Of a stretch of DNA of 64,000 bases, positions 18,887 to 27,139 are shown piece by piece; within the stretch, counting starts at the first letter, position 1, and every line of letters starts with the position of its first letter. The DNA lies in the NCBI RefSeq assembly GCF_025165815.1, contig NZ_JAFFZE010000017.1, positions 62,001 through 126,000 on the forward strand, given 5' to 3'. A program made the position numbers and the translations under genes. The notes beneath the pieces are model-generated. The model was given only the letters and a program-made list of their open reading frames with translations. It was not told the origin of the DNA and did not search any database. This stretch comes from Actinophytocola gossypii. Its GTDB lineage: Bacteria > Actinomycetota > Actinomycetes > Mycobacteriales > Pseudonocardiaceae.

Positions 18887-19176
18887 TCGGCGGTTGGGCT
18901 CGGGCCGGTTGCCCGGACAGACCGGTCAGCGCCCGCTGGGTCAGCCGGATTCCGGCTCGAGCGAGCCCTTCGGTTTGTTCGGTCTGGTCGCGCGGACCGG
19001 TCGCCGTTCGGAGTCGCTTCGACTGGTTCGGGTCGAGTTGGTCGAGCCGGTCATTCGGTGCTTGGGTGCCGCGCTCTGTTCGGGTGGTGCCGGAGCCGTC
19101 GCTTCCGGTGGGCGATGTCGTTGGTTCTGGTACTGGTGTTTTCGTTCCTCGCCGTTCGTTATCGGAGGTGGTGACC

Positions 19177-20577
19177 ATGCCGCTGGTGGCCGGGGTCGAC
19201 TCGTCGACCCAGTCCTGCAAGGTCGTGGTGCGGGACGCGGAGTCCGGGGCGCTCGTGCGCAGCGGCACCGCCTCGCACCCCGACGGGACCGAGGTGGACC
19301 CGGCGGCGTGGTGGACCGCGCTGCGGCAGGCGATCGAGCGGGCGGGCGGCGTCGACGACGTCGCCGCTGTCTCGGTCGCCGGGCAGCAGCACGGCATGGT
19401 GTGCCTGGCCGAGGACGGATCCGTCGTCCGGCCCGCCCTGCTGTGGAACGACACCCGCTCCGCGCCGGCCGCCGAGGCGCTGGTCGCCGAGCTGGGCGGC
19501 CCGGCGGCCTGGGCCGACGCGATCGGCGTCGTTCCGGTGGCGTCGGTGACCGTGACCAAGCTGCGCTGGCTCGCGGAGCACGAGCCGGACGCCGCGGCCC
19601 GCACGGCCGCGGTGTGCCTGCCGCACGACTACCTGACCTGGCGGCTGCGCGGGGATCCGGATCTCGCCACGCTCGTCACCGACCGCGGCGACGCGTCCGG
19701 GACCGGGTACTACGCGCCGGCCACCGGGACCTACCGGCCCGACCTGCTGGAGCTGGCCATGGGCCGGGTGCCGGAGCTGCCGACCGTGCTAGGTCCGTCC
19801 GACACCGCCGGACGGCTGCCCTCGGGCGCGATCCTCGGTGCCGGTACCGGTGACAACATGGCCGCCGCGCTGGGGGTCGGGGCCGAGCCCGGTGACGTGG
19901 TCGTGTCGATCGGCACCTCCGGCACCGTGTTCGCGGTCGCCGACAAGCCGAGCGCCGACCCGGCAGGCCTGGTCGCCGGGTTCGCCGACGCCACCGGCCG
20001 GTTCCTCCCGCTCGTGTGCACGCTCAACGCCGCCCGCGTCCTGGACGCCACCGCCCGCATGATGAGCGTCGACCACGACACGTTCGCCGACCTGGCCCTC
20101 GCCGCGCCCCCGGGCGCCGACGGCCTGGTGCTGGTCCCGTACCTGGAGGGCGAGCGCACCCCGAACCTGCCGACCGCGACCGGTGCCCTGCACGGCCTCC
20201 GCCTGGCCAACGCGACGCCCGCGCACCAGGCCCGGGCCGCCGTCGAGGGCATGCTGTGCGGCCTGGCCGACGCGCTGGACGCCCTGGTCGCCCAGGGTGT
20301 GCGGGTGGAGCGGGTCCTGCTCGTCGGCGGCGCGGCCCGCTCGGTCGCCGTCCAGCAGGTCGCGCCGACGGTGCTCGGGCGCCCGGTACTGGTTCCCGAA
20401 CCCGGCGAGTACGTGGCCGACGGCGCGGCGCGTCAGGCGGCGTGGGCGCTGATCGGCACCGATCACCCGCCGGCCTGGCGCCTCGGTGGCCTGGAGCGGG
20501 TGGACGGCGAGCCGACGCCCGGTCTGCGCGAGCGCTACGCCGAGGCCCGCGGCCGGGTCCTCGACCGTCCGGCCTGA
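19177..20577 (+). CDS. xylB: Xylulokinase (FGGY family)
   Basis: A 466-residue kinase that phosphorylates D-xylulose to xylulose 5-phosphate, completing the xylose route started by xylA. FGGY features: [10 protein letters not shown] (ATP/phosphate loop 1, residues 6-15), [10 protein letters not shown] (the xylulokinase-type QHG motif), [17 protein letters not shown] (phosphate 2) and [10 protein letters not shown] with adenosine-binding residues. ATG 19177 is chosen because GGAGG lies 8 nt upstream. It stands alone downstream of a 531-bp repeat-rich region, so it has its own promoter or is read from the isomerase genes. Confidence 0.95.
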   Translation: MPLVAGVDSSTQSCKVVVRDAESGALVRSGTASHPDGTEVDPAAWWTALRQAIERAGGVDDVAAVSVAGQQHGMVCLAEDGSVVRPALLWNDTRSAPAAEALVAELGGPAAWADAIGVVPVASVTVTKLRWLAEHEPDAAARTAAVCLPHDYLTWRLRGDPDLATLVTDRGDASGTGYYAPATGTYRPDLLELAMGRVPELPTVLGPSDTAGRLPSGAILGAGTGDNMAAALGVGAEPGDVVVSIGTSGTVFAVADKPSADPAGLVAGFADATGRFLPLVCTLNAARVLDATARMMSVDHDTFADLALAAPPGADGLVLVPYLEGERTPNLPTATGALHGLRLANATPAHQARAAVEGMLCGLADALDALVAQGVRVERVLLVGGAARSVAVQQVAPTVLGRPVLVPEPGEYVADGAARQAAWALIGTDHPPAWRLGGLERVDGEPTPGLRERYAEARGRVLDRPA

Positions 20578-20676
20578 GCCGCTGGCCGGTCCCCGCGATC
20601 ACCTCCCTTCGGACCTGCTAGAAACGGGTTCGTTCCCACGGGCTGACCCGGCCTGGCCGACCCAAGGAGACCTTTC

Positions 20677-21024
20677 GTGGAGTTCGTACGGCTGTTGCTG
20701 GTGTTCCTCCATCTGCTCGGTATGGCTGTGCTGGTGGGCTCGTTCCTGGTGCAGCGCCGGGCGACCGCGGGCGGGCCACCCAACGCGGGGTGGCTGCACG
20801 GCGCCGGGCTCCAGCTGGTCACCGGCGTGACCCTGCAACTGCTTGGGCCGGCGACCGACCAGGACTACGACCACATGAAGCTCGGGATCAAGCTCCTGGT
20901 GCTGGTGGCCATCGGCGGGCTCGCGCTCGCGTACACCCTGAAGAAGACGACGCCGACCTGGCTCAACCCGACGCTGGGTGGACTGGTCGTGCTGAACGTG
21001 GGCCTGGCTGTCTTCTGGACCTGA
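20677..21024 (+). CDS. Small integral membrane protein of unknown function
   Basis: A 115-residue protein with about four predicted membrane helices (residues ~4-23, 42-56, 68-88, 97-115) and little loop sequence. GTG start with AAGGAGA 6 nt upstream. I do not recognise a characterised family; similar small actinobacterial membrane proteins are annotated only as integral membrane proteins. Upstream (20578-20676) is a 99-bp gap after xylB. Confidence 0.75.
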   Translation: MEFVRLLLVFLHLLGMAVLVGSFLVQRRATAGGPPNAGWLHGAGLQLVTGVTLQLLGPATDQDYDHMKLGIKLLVLVAIGGLALAYTLKKTTPTWLNPTLGGLVVLNVGLAVFWT

Positions 21025-21059
21025 GGCGCGGGACCGGGCGCACCGGGCGACCCGGCCCC

Positions 21060-21617
21060 TCACTTCTCGGCGGGCCGCCGCTGCCCACCACCGCGCACGA
21101 CGGCGAGCACCTCCGCCAGCTGCACCCCGATCGCGTCGACCTTGCTGTCGAGCCCGTCGATGCGCTTCTCGACGCCGCCGAGCCGGGCATCGATGACGTC
21201 GAACCGTTTGTCGTGCTCGCGGAGCGTCGCGTCGATGCTGTCCAGTCGGGTGTCGATGCCGTCCAGTCGGGTGTCGATGCTGTCCAGACGCGTATCGATG
21301 CCCTCGAGGCGGGTGTCGTGGGTACGGAGGGTGGCTTCGATGGTGTCGAGGCGGGTGGTGTGGGTGTGGAGGGTGGCTTCGATGGTGTCGAGCCGGGTGT
21401 CCTGGTGGTATTGGTGGGCTTCGACGCGGGTGGTGCTTTCCTGTAGTAGGTCCAGTAGCCCCAGGCGGTGGTCGTGGCGTTGTTGGATGACCGCGATCGT
21501 GGTCACGCGGTGGTCGATGGTCGCGACCGTCTTGTTGGTCTCGGTGAGGAGCGTGTAGACGCTCTCGATGTCGTTCTTGCTCTGGCTGACCTGGCGCTGG
21601 AGTTCGGACGGGGCCAT
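21060..21617 (-). CDS. Coiled-coil repeat protein of unknown function
   Basis: A 185-residue hydrophilic protein made almost wholly of heptad repeats. From about residue 75 the pattern TRLDxID / TRLDTIEATL is repeated at least eight times (DNA repeats are visible as gggtgtcgatg motifs), giving a long parallel coiled coil. The N-terminus SELQRQVSQSKNDIESVYTLL is also helical. The start at 21617 is chosen because the longer upstream frame has low-complexity sequence that overlaps the divergent gene at 21712. No signal or membrane segment. Function unknown; a scaffold or oligomerisation role is plausible. A larger coiled-coil protein lies at 30726. Confidence 0.75.
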   Translation of the reverse strand: MAPSELQRQVSQSKNDIESVYTLLTETNKTVATIDHRVTTIAVIQQRHDHRLGLLDLLQESTTRVEAHQYHQDTRLDTIEATLHTHTTRLDTIEATLRTHDTRLEGIDTRLDSIDTRLDGIDTRLDSIDATLREHDKRFDVIDARLGGVEKRIDGLDSKVDAIGVQLAEVLAVVRGGGQRRPAEK

Positions 21618-21711
21618 GGCGGGGATCCTAACTTCGGGTTCGGCGGGGCGCGCCCGCTCGGAAATGGGTGGGTAGGGTCGTGCTACTGGCGAGTAGTGAA
21701 GGGGTTCTGGC

Positions 21712-22899
21712 ATGTCGGTGGGCCGGGAGTTCGACATCATCCTGTTCGGGGGTACCGGGTTCACCGGGAGCCTGGCCGCGGAGTACCTGGCGGCCGAAGC
21801 GCCGACCGGTTGCCGGTGGGCGGTGGCCGGTCGGAACCCGGACAAGCTCGCCGCGCTGCGGGACCGGCTCGCTGACATCAACCCGGACTGCGCGGCGCTC
21901 GAGCTCCTTCCGGCCGACGTCACCGACGTCGACTCGTTGCGGGCGGTCGCCGCGCGGAGTCGGGTCGTGGTCAGTGCGGTCGGGCCCTACCTGACCCACG
22001 GCGAGCCGCTGGTCGCGGCCTGCGCGGAGGCGGGCACCGACTACCTCGACCTCGCCGGTGAGCCCGAGTTCGTCGACCGGATGTACCTCGGCTACCACGA
22101 CACCGCGGTCGCCTCCGGCGCCCGGCTCGTGCACTGCTGCGGGTTCGACTCGATCCCGGCTGACCTCGGCACCTACTTCACCGTCCAGCAGCTGCCGGAG
22201 GACGTGCCGATCCGCGTCCGGGCCTACGTGTCCGCCTCGGCCGGCTGGTCGGCCGGTACCAAGAACTCGGCGGTCAACGCCGTCGCCCGGCTGCGGACCA
22301 CGGCCTCGGTCGCCGCGCGCCGGCGGCGGGTCGAGGGGCGGCCCGCCGACCGGCGGGTGCGCGGGGACAAGGGCGTGCCCCACTACGAGAAGATCGTCGG
22401 CGCCTGGGCGCTGCCCGCGCCGATCATCGACCCCCAGATCGTGCTCCGGTCGGCCAGGGCGTTGCCGCGCTACGGCCCCGACTTCACCTACGGCCACCAC
22501 CTCGCGGTCCGCACGTTCCCCATGGCGGCGGCGATCGTCGGCGGGGTCGGCGCCGCGGTGCTGGCGGCCCAGGTACCGCCGGCCAGGAAGTTCCTGCTCT
22601 CCCGGTCCCGACCCGGCGACGGGCCGAGCGCGGAGCGGCGTGCGAAGGCGTGGTTCCGGTTCCGGTTCGTCGCCGAGGGCGGGGGCCGGCGGGTGCTCAC
22701 CGAGGTGTCCGGCGGCGACCCGGGATACGGGGAGACCGCCAGGATGCTCGGCCAGTCGGCGCTGTGCCTGGCCTTCGACGACCTCTCGGCCACCGCCGGG
22801 CAGGTGACGACCGCGGTCGCCATGGGGGACGCGCTGGTCGACCGGCTGCGGCGGGCGGGTCTGGTGTTCCGGGTGGTGGACGAGCGGGCGTCCGCGTGA
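21712..22899 (+). CDS. Saccharopine dehydrogenase-like / trans-acting enoyl reductase family protein
   Basis: A 395-residue Rossmann protein beginning DIILFGGTGFTGSLAAEYL, with VVSAVGPYLTHGEPLVAACAEAGTDYLDL and HCCGFDSIPADLG, the signature of the actinobacterial family that includes Mycobacterium Rv2449c and the trans-acting enoyl reductase Rv2953. These reduce lipid or polyketide double bonds or remain uncharacterised. A hydrophobic stretch around residue 275-290 (AAAIVGGVGAAVLAAQV) may dip into the membrane. AAGGGG precedes the ATG. It is divergent from the coiled-coil gene; no lipid gene is adjacent, so its substrate is unknown. Confidence 0.85.
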   Translation: MSVGREFDIILFGGTGFTGSLAAEYLAAEAPTGCRWAVAGRNPDKLAALRDRLADINPDCAALELLPADVTDVDSLRAVAARSRVVVSAVGPYLTHGEPLVAACAEAGTDYLDLAGEPEFVDRMYLGYHDTAVASGARLVHCCGFDSIPADLGTYFTVQQLPEDVPIRVRAYVSASAGWSAGTKNSAVNAVARLRTTASVAARRRRVEGRPADRRVRGDKGVPHYEKIVGAWALPAPIIDPQIVLRSARALPRYGPDFTYGHHLAVRTFPMAAAIVGGVGAAVLAAQVPPARKFLLSRSRPGDGPSAERRAKAWFRFRFVAEGGGRRVLTEVSGGDPGYGETARMLGQSALCLAFDDLSATAGQVTTAVAMGDALVDRLRRAGLVFRVVDERASA

Positions 22900-23246
22900 C
22901 GGGGTGACGTGGGACGGGCGAAGAAGCGTTGCGTGTTCATGCCTTGATCGTGCCGGGGGAACGGGGACGGCGGGCCGAGCGACCGCGAAGCTGTGGACAA
23001 CTGGTCAGCCTGTGGACAACTCGGTCCGACCGACGTGTGGACGTGGTGTTTTGTCGGTGGCGCGTGGTACAAGGCGCGGAGAGAGGCCGGTCGATCACCC
23101 TCGGTACACCGTGAACGCACCGCGAAAAACGATTGGGTCACGCGCGTCTACGCGGCGGTAGCACGGGACGACCCGCGGAGTACGGTCTCGCGAATAAGTT
23201 TGCGTTCGGTGTGCGCCGAGCGTGGAAGCCCGGGAGGGAGAAAGCC
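22900..23246 (+). other. 347-bp intergenic region upstream of the nucleoside transporter operon
   Basis: No gene is supported here. It contains a pair of DnaA-box-like sites (22992-23019) plus a weaker third copy (23036-23044), and must hold the promoter of the BMP lipoprotein gene, although no clear -35/-10 pair could be assigned. Confidence 0.55.
22992..23019 (-). promoter_or_regulatory. Two DnaA-box-like sites spaced by 10 bp
   Basis: TGTGGACAA at 22992-23000 and 23011-23019 is the complement of TTGTCCACA, the preferred actinobacterial DnaA box. A 7/9 match follows at 23036-23044. A second pair with the same 10-bp gap and opposite orientation lies at 41861-41888. Confidence 0.5.
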
Positions 23247-24404
23247 TTGCGCTTCAAGCGGGGAGTCGCGGTCACCGCGATCGCTCTGACCAGCGTGCTG
23301 TCCGTGGTTGGGTGTGCGAAGGATTCCGCATCCTCGAACAACTCGTCAGGTGGCCAGAACGGCGCCGCGGGTTGTCAGACCGTGGACAAGCCGCCCGCCG
23401 CGTCGGGACAGGCCAGCACGTCGGAGGTGGCCACCGACGTCGACGCGAGCTCGCTCAAGGTCGGTCTGGCCTTCGACATCGGCGGCCGTGGTGACGCGTC
23501 CTTCAACGACTCGGCCGCGGCCGGGCTCGACGAGGCGATCGCCCAACTCGGGGTCAAGAAGGAGAACACCAAGGAGCTCACCGCCACCGACCAGGAGAGC
23601 GAGGACTCCAAGCAGACCCGGCTGCGCCAGCTGGCGCGGGAGGGCCACAACCCGGTGATCAGCGTCGGGTTCGCCTACTCCGAGGCCACCAAGGTCATCG
23701 CCGGTGAGTTCCCGAACACCCAGTTCGCGGTGGTCGACGGCTTCGTCGAGGGCGCCCCGGAGAACGTCACGTTCCTGGGCTTCGCCGAGCACGAGGGCTC
23801 GTTCCTGGTCGGCGTCATCGCCGCCCTGGAGAGCGAGAGCTGCACGATCGGCTTCGTCGGCGGCGTCAACGTGCCGCTGATCCAGAAGTTCCAGGCGGGC
23901 TTCGAGCAGGGCGTCAAGGCCGTCGCCCCGGACGCCACGGTCAACTCCCGGTACATCACCGAGGCGGGCGACCTGACCGGCTTCACCGACGCCCCCAAGG
24001 GCCAGGTGACCGCCAAGGGCCTGATCGACCAGGGTGCCGACGTCGTCTACCACGCCGCCGGCGCGTCCGGCAAGGGCGTGTTCGCCGCGGCCCACGAGGC
24101 CGGCATCAAGGCCATCGGCGTCGACTCCGACCAGTACAACCAGCCCACGGTCGCCGAGTACAAGGACGTGATCATCTCGTCCATGCTCAAGCGCGTCGAC
24201 GTCGCGGTGTTCGACTACATCGCCGCGGTCGCCGCGGGCGACCTGGCCAACCTGCCCCAGGTTTTCGACCTCAAGGTGAACGGCATCGGCTACTCCACGT
24301 CCGGCGACATGCTCTCCGACGAGACGGTCGACTGGGTCGAGGCGTACAAGCAGCAGATCATCAACGGTGAGATCACGGTCTCGGACACCCCGACGACCAG
24401 CTGA
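23247..24404 (+). CDS. BMP-family nucleoside-binding lipoprotein
   Basis: A 385-residue lipoprotein of the Med/BMP (PnrA-like) family, which binds purine or other nucleosides outside the cell. The signal runs to the lipobox SVVGC (Cys 23). Family features: LKVGLAFDIGGRGDASFND, NPVISVGFAYSEA, FLGFAEHEGSFLVGV, FVGGVNVPLIQKFQAGF and the C-terminal AIGVDSDQYNQ. The TTG start is selected because GGGAGGGAG is placed 6 nt upstream and a proper signal peptide begins there. It is followed by a hairpin and then by ATPase and two permeases, with cdd and deoA behind, fixing the cargo as nucleosides. Confidence 0.92.
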   Translation: MRFKRGVAVTAIALTSVLSVVGCAKDSASSNNSSGGQNGAAGCQTVDKPPAASGQASTSEVATDVDASSLKVGLAFDIGGRGDASFNDSAAAGLDEAIAQLGVKKENTKELTATDQESEDSKQTRLRQLAREGHNPVISVGFAYSEATKVIAGEFPNTQFAVVDGFVEGAPENVTFLGFAEHEGSFLVGVIAALESESCTIGFVGGVNVPLIQKFQAGFEQGVKAVAPDATVNSRYITEAGDLTGFTDAPKGQVTAKGLIDQGADVVYHAAGASGKGVFAAAHEAGIKAIGVDSDQYNQPTVAEYKDVIISSMLKRVDVAVFDYIAAVAAGDLANLPQVFDLKVNGIGYSTSGDMLSDETVDWVEAYKQQIINGEITVSDTPTTS

Positions 24405-24417
24405 CGACCAGCGTCAC

Positions 24418-24458
24418 GCCCGTGGGTGTGCGGCTCACCAGGCCGCGCGCCCACGGGC
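24418..24458 (+). terminator. Attenuator/terminator hairpin between binding protein and ATPase genes
   Basis: Arms 24418-24434 and 24442-24458 form a 17-bp stem with two G-U pairs and a 7-nt loop, followed by ATTTGACG. Its position inside the operon, 13 nt after the lipoprotein stop, fits partial termination that yields more binding protein than membrane complex. Confidence 0.7.
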
Positions 24459-24482
24459 ATTTGACGTGAGAAAGGGTGTCCC

Positions 24483-26045
24483 GTGACCGACACCGAGTCC
24501 GAGCCGGCTCAGCCGCCCGCCGTCGCGCTGACCGGCATCACCAAGCGCTTCCCCGGCGTGGTCGCCAACTCCGACGTGCACCTGACCGTGCGCGCGGGCG
24601 AGGTGCACGCGCTGTGCGGGGAGAACGGCGCGGGCAAGTCCACCCTGATGAAGATCCTCTACGGGATGCAGGCCCCCGACGAGGGCACCATCGAGGTGGG
24701 TGGCGAGCCGGTCCGCTTCCGGTCCCCGGCCGAGGCCATCAAGGCCGGCATCGGCATGGTGCACCAGCACTTCATGCTCGCCGACAACCTGACCGTGCTG
24801 GAGAACGTGGTCCTCGGCGCCGAGGGCCTGCACGGCATCGGCAGGCGCGCGAAGGCCAGGATCCGCGAGCTCGCCGGCGCGACCGGGCTGGACGTCGACC
24901 CGGACACGCTGGTCGAACGTCTCGGCGTGGCCGACCGGCAGCGGGTGGAGATCCTCAAGGTGCTCTACCGCGGCGCGCGCATCGTCATCCTCGACGAGCC
25001 GACCGCCGTGCTCGTCCCGCAGGAGGTCGACGAGCTGTTCGAGACGCTGCGCTCGATGCGCGCGGACGGCTACACCTTCCTGTTCATCTCCCACAAGCTC
25101 GACGAGGTGCGCACGATCGCGGACACCGTCACCGTGATCCGCCGCGGCACCACCGTCGGCACCGTCGACCCGCGCACGGTCAGCTCCCGCCAGCTCGCCG
25201 AGATGATGGTCGGCAGCGAGCTGCCCAGCCCCGAACACCGGCACACCCCGATCGGCGACGACGAGGTGCTGCGGGTCGAGGGCCTCACCCTGCGCACCCA
25301 GGACGACCGCACCCTGCTGGACTCGCTCGACCTGGTGATCCGCTCCGGCGAGGTGCTCGGCATCGCCGGGGTCGAGGGCAACGGGCAGACCGAGCTGGTC
25401 GAGACGATCATGGGCATGCGCCGCGCCGCCGAGGGCCGGGTGCTGCTCGCCGGCAAGGACCTGACCAAAGCCGGCACGCTGGCCCGCCGCGAGGCCGGCA
25501 TCGGCTACATCCCCGAGGACCGCACCCGCCACGGTCTGCTGCTCACCCAGCCGCTGTGGGCGAACCGGATCCTCGGCCACCAGACCAGACGTCCCACGGC
25601 GCGCGGCGCGATGCTCGACATCGCCGGCGCCCGCCGGGACACCGAGCGCATCGTCGAGGAGTTCGACGTGCGCACGCCCGGCATCGAGGTGGCCGCGGCC
25701 TCGCTGTCCGGCGGCAACCAGCAGAAGCTCGTGGTCGGCCGGGAGCTCTCCGGCGACCCGGTGCTGCTGATCGCCTCGCACCCGACCCGCGGCGTCGACG
25801 TCGGCGCGCAGGCCGCCATCTGGGACCAGATCCGCTCCGCCCGCGCCCGCGGGCTCGCCGTGCTGCTGGTCTCCGCCGACCTGGACGAGCTGATCGGTCT
25901 GTCCGACTCGATCCTGGTCATGCTGCGCGGCCGGTTCGTCGCCGACGCCGACCCGACGACCGTGACCCCCGAGGACCTCGGCTCGGCGATGACCGGCGCC
26001 GGCTCCGACCGGGTGGACCACATTGAAGAAGGGGAGACGAGGTGA
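24483..26045 (+). CDS. Nucleoside ABC transporter ATP-binding protein (tandem domains)
   Basis: A 520-residue ATPase with two nucleotide-binding domains. The first has a full Walker A (GENGAGKST), Q-loop GMVHQHFML and Walker B VILDEPTAVL. The second has a reduced Walker A region GVEGNGQTEL but a complete signature LSGGNQQKLVVGREL and LLIASHPTRGVDVG, the pattern normal for BMP-dependent (NupA/YufO-like) importers. GTG start. It overlaps the first permease by 4 nt (GTGA). It drives nucleoside import with the lipoprotein at 23247 and permeases at 26042 and 27136. Confidence 0.94.
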   Translation: MTDTESEPAQPPAVALTGITKRFPGVVANSDVHLTVRAGEVHALCGENGAGKSTLMKILYGMQAPDEGTIEVGGEPVRFRSPAEAIKAGIGMVHQHFMLADNLTVLENVVLGAEGLHGIGRRAKARIRELAGATGLDVDPDTLVERLGVADRQRVEILKVLYRGARIVILDEPTAVLVPQEVDELFETLRSMRADGYTFLFISHKLDEVRTIADTVTVIRRGTTVGTVDPRTVSSRQLAEMMVGSELPSPEHRHTPIGDDEVLRVEGLTLRTQDDRTLLDSLDLVIRSGEVLGIAGVEGNGQTELVETIMGMRRAAEGRVLLAGKDLTKAGTLARREAGIGYIPEDRTRHGLLLTQPLWANRILGHQTRRPTARGAMLDIAGARRDTERIVEEFDVRTPGIEVAAASLSGGNQQKLVVGRELSGDPVLLIASHPTRGVDVGAQAAIWDQIRSARARGLAVLLVSADLDELIGLSDSILVMLRGRFVADADPTTVTPEDLGSAMTGAGSDRVDHIEEGETR

Positions 26046-27139
26046 CCGCCAAGCTGCGTTCGACGCTGCTGGCGCCGACGCTCGCGATCGCGTTCTCCGC
26101 GCTGCTCTGCGCGCTCGCCCTGCTGGCGTCCGGGGCCAACCCGGCAGACGCGCTCGGCGTGATGATCGGCCACGTGGGCAAGGGCCAGGTCGCGGTCGAC
26201 ATCGTCAACAGCACGGCCATCTACATGCTGGCCGCCCTGGCCGCCGCCATCGGGTTCCAGATGAACCTGCTGAACATCGGCATCGAGGGCCAGTACCGGA
26301 TCGGCGCGCTGGTCGCGGCCATCGTCGGCAGCGCGCTGGTGCTGCCGCCGGTGCTGCACTGGCTGGTGATCCTGGTGGTCGCCTCGCTCGCCGGCGCGCT
26401 GTGGGCGCTGCTGCCGGCGATCCTCAAGGTGACCCGCGGGGTGCACGAGGTGCTCTCCACGATCATGATGAACGCGATCGCGTTCGGACTGGCCGCCTAC
26501 CTGATCCGCCGCGACATGTTCGGCATCCTGGTCGGCAACAACGTCTCCACCGAGCCGATCCCGGACTCCGGCCGGGTGCCGGGCATCGACCTGGGCGACC
26601 GGGGCACCGTCTTCGGCCTGGTGTTCCTGGCCGTGGTCGTCGCCGCCGTGTACGGCATCGTGATGAAGCGGACCCGGTTCGGCTTCGAGCTCAAGGCGTC
26701 CGGCGAGTCGCCGACCGCGGCCGCGGCGGGTGGCGTCAACGCGAAGAAGATGGTCGTGGTCTCGCTGCTGGTCTCCGGCGCGGTCGCCGGCCTGGTCGGC
26801 ATGCCGGAGATCCTCGGCCGCGACCACGCCTACACGCTGAACTTCGCCGCCGGCTACGGGTTCGCCGGCATCGGCATCGCGCTGCTCGGCCGCAACCACC
26901 CGGTCGGCATCGCGTTCGGCTCGCTGCTGTGGGCGTTCCTGGAGAAGTCGAAGGTGGCGCTGGACAACGTCGGGGTGCCACGGGAGATCGCCACGATCAT
27001 GCAGGGCTCGATCGTGCTGTCGGTGGTCGTCGCCTACGAGATCGTCAAGCGGATGGACCTCGCGGCCGAACAACGCCGGGTCGGCCGCGCGCTGGGCACC
27101 GCGAAACCAGCCGAACAGGTCGGGGGTGACGGGAAATGA
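26042..27139 (+). CDS. Nucleoside ABC transporter permease 1
   Basis: A 365-residue membrane protein of the BPD_transp_2 family. Recognisable segments are FQMNLLNIGIEGQYRIGAL, GVHEVLSTIMMNAIAFGL, the cytoplasmic loop FELKASGESPTAAAAGGVN and GYGFAGIGIALLGRNHPVG. It pairs with the second permease to make a heterodimeric pore. The GTG start overlaps the ATPase stop; its own end overlaps the next start (ATGA). Confidence 0.93.
   Translation: MTAKLRSTLLAPTLAIAFSALLCALALLASGANPADALGVMIGHVGKGQVAVDIVNSTAIYMLAALAAAIGFQMNLLNIGIEGQYRIGALVAAIVGSALVLPPVLHWLVILVVASLAGALWALLPAILKVTRGVHEVLSTIMMNAIAFGLAAYLIRRDMFGILVGNNVSTEPIPDSGRVPGIDLGDRGTVFGLVFLAVVVAAVYGIVMKRTRFGFELKASGESPTAAAAGGVNAKKMVVVSLLVSGAVAGLVGMPEILGRDHAYTLNFAAGYGFAGIGIALLGRNHPVGIAFGSLLWAFLEKSKVALDNVGVPREIATIMQGSIVLSVVVAYEIVKRMDLAAEQRRVGRALGTAKPAEQVGGDGK

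Larger units (their letters stand above)
18646..19176 (+). other. 531-bp intergenic region rich in GGTTCGG-type repeats
   Basis: No convincing gene is seen: short open frames lack ribosome-binding sites and family resemblance. The region holds a 16-bp tandem repeat (18730-18771), a perfect 17-bp inverted repeat (18816-18886) and many scattered copies of GGTTCGG, CGGTTCGGT and ACCGGTC. It probably carries the terminator of the upstream operon and the control region of xylB. Confidence 0.6.

Noticed and set aside
18848-19174. Small genes in the repeat-rich gap before xylB
   Set aside because: The open frames have no ribosome-binding sites, are Arg/Ser-rich shadows of repeats and overlap the inverted repeat.
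22992-23044. Chromosomal origin of replication
   Set aside because: Actinobacterial oriC has many more DnaA boxes and is flanked by dnaA and dnaN. Only two or three boxes are present and no replication genes are near.
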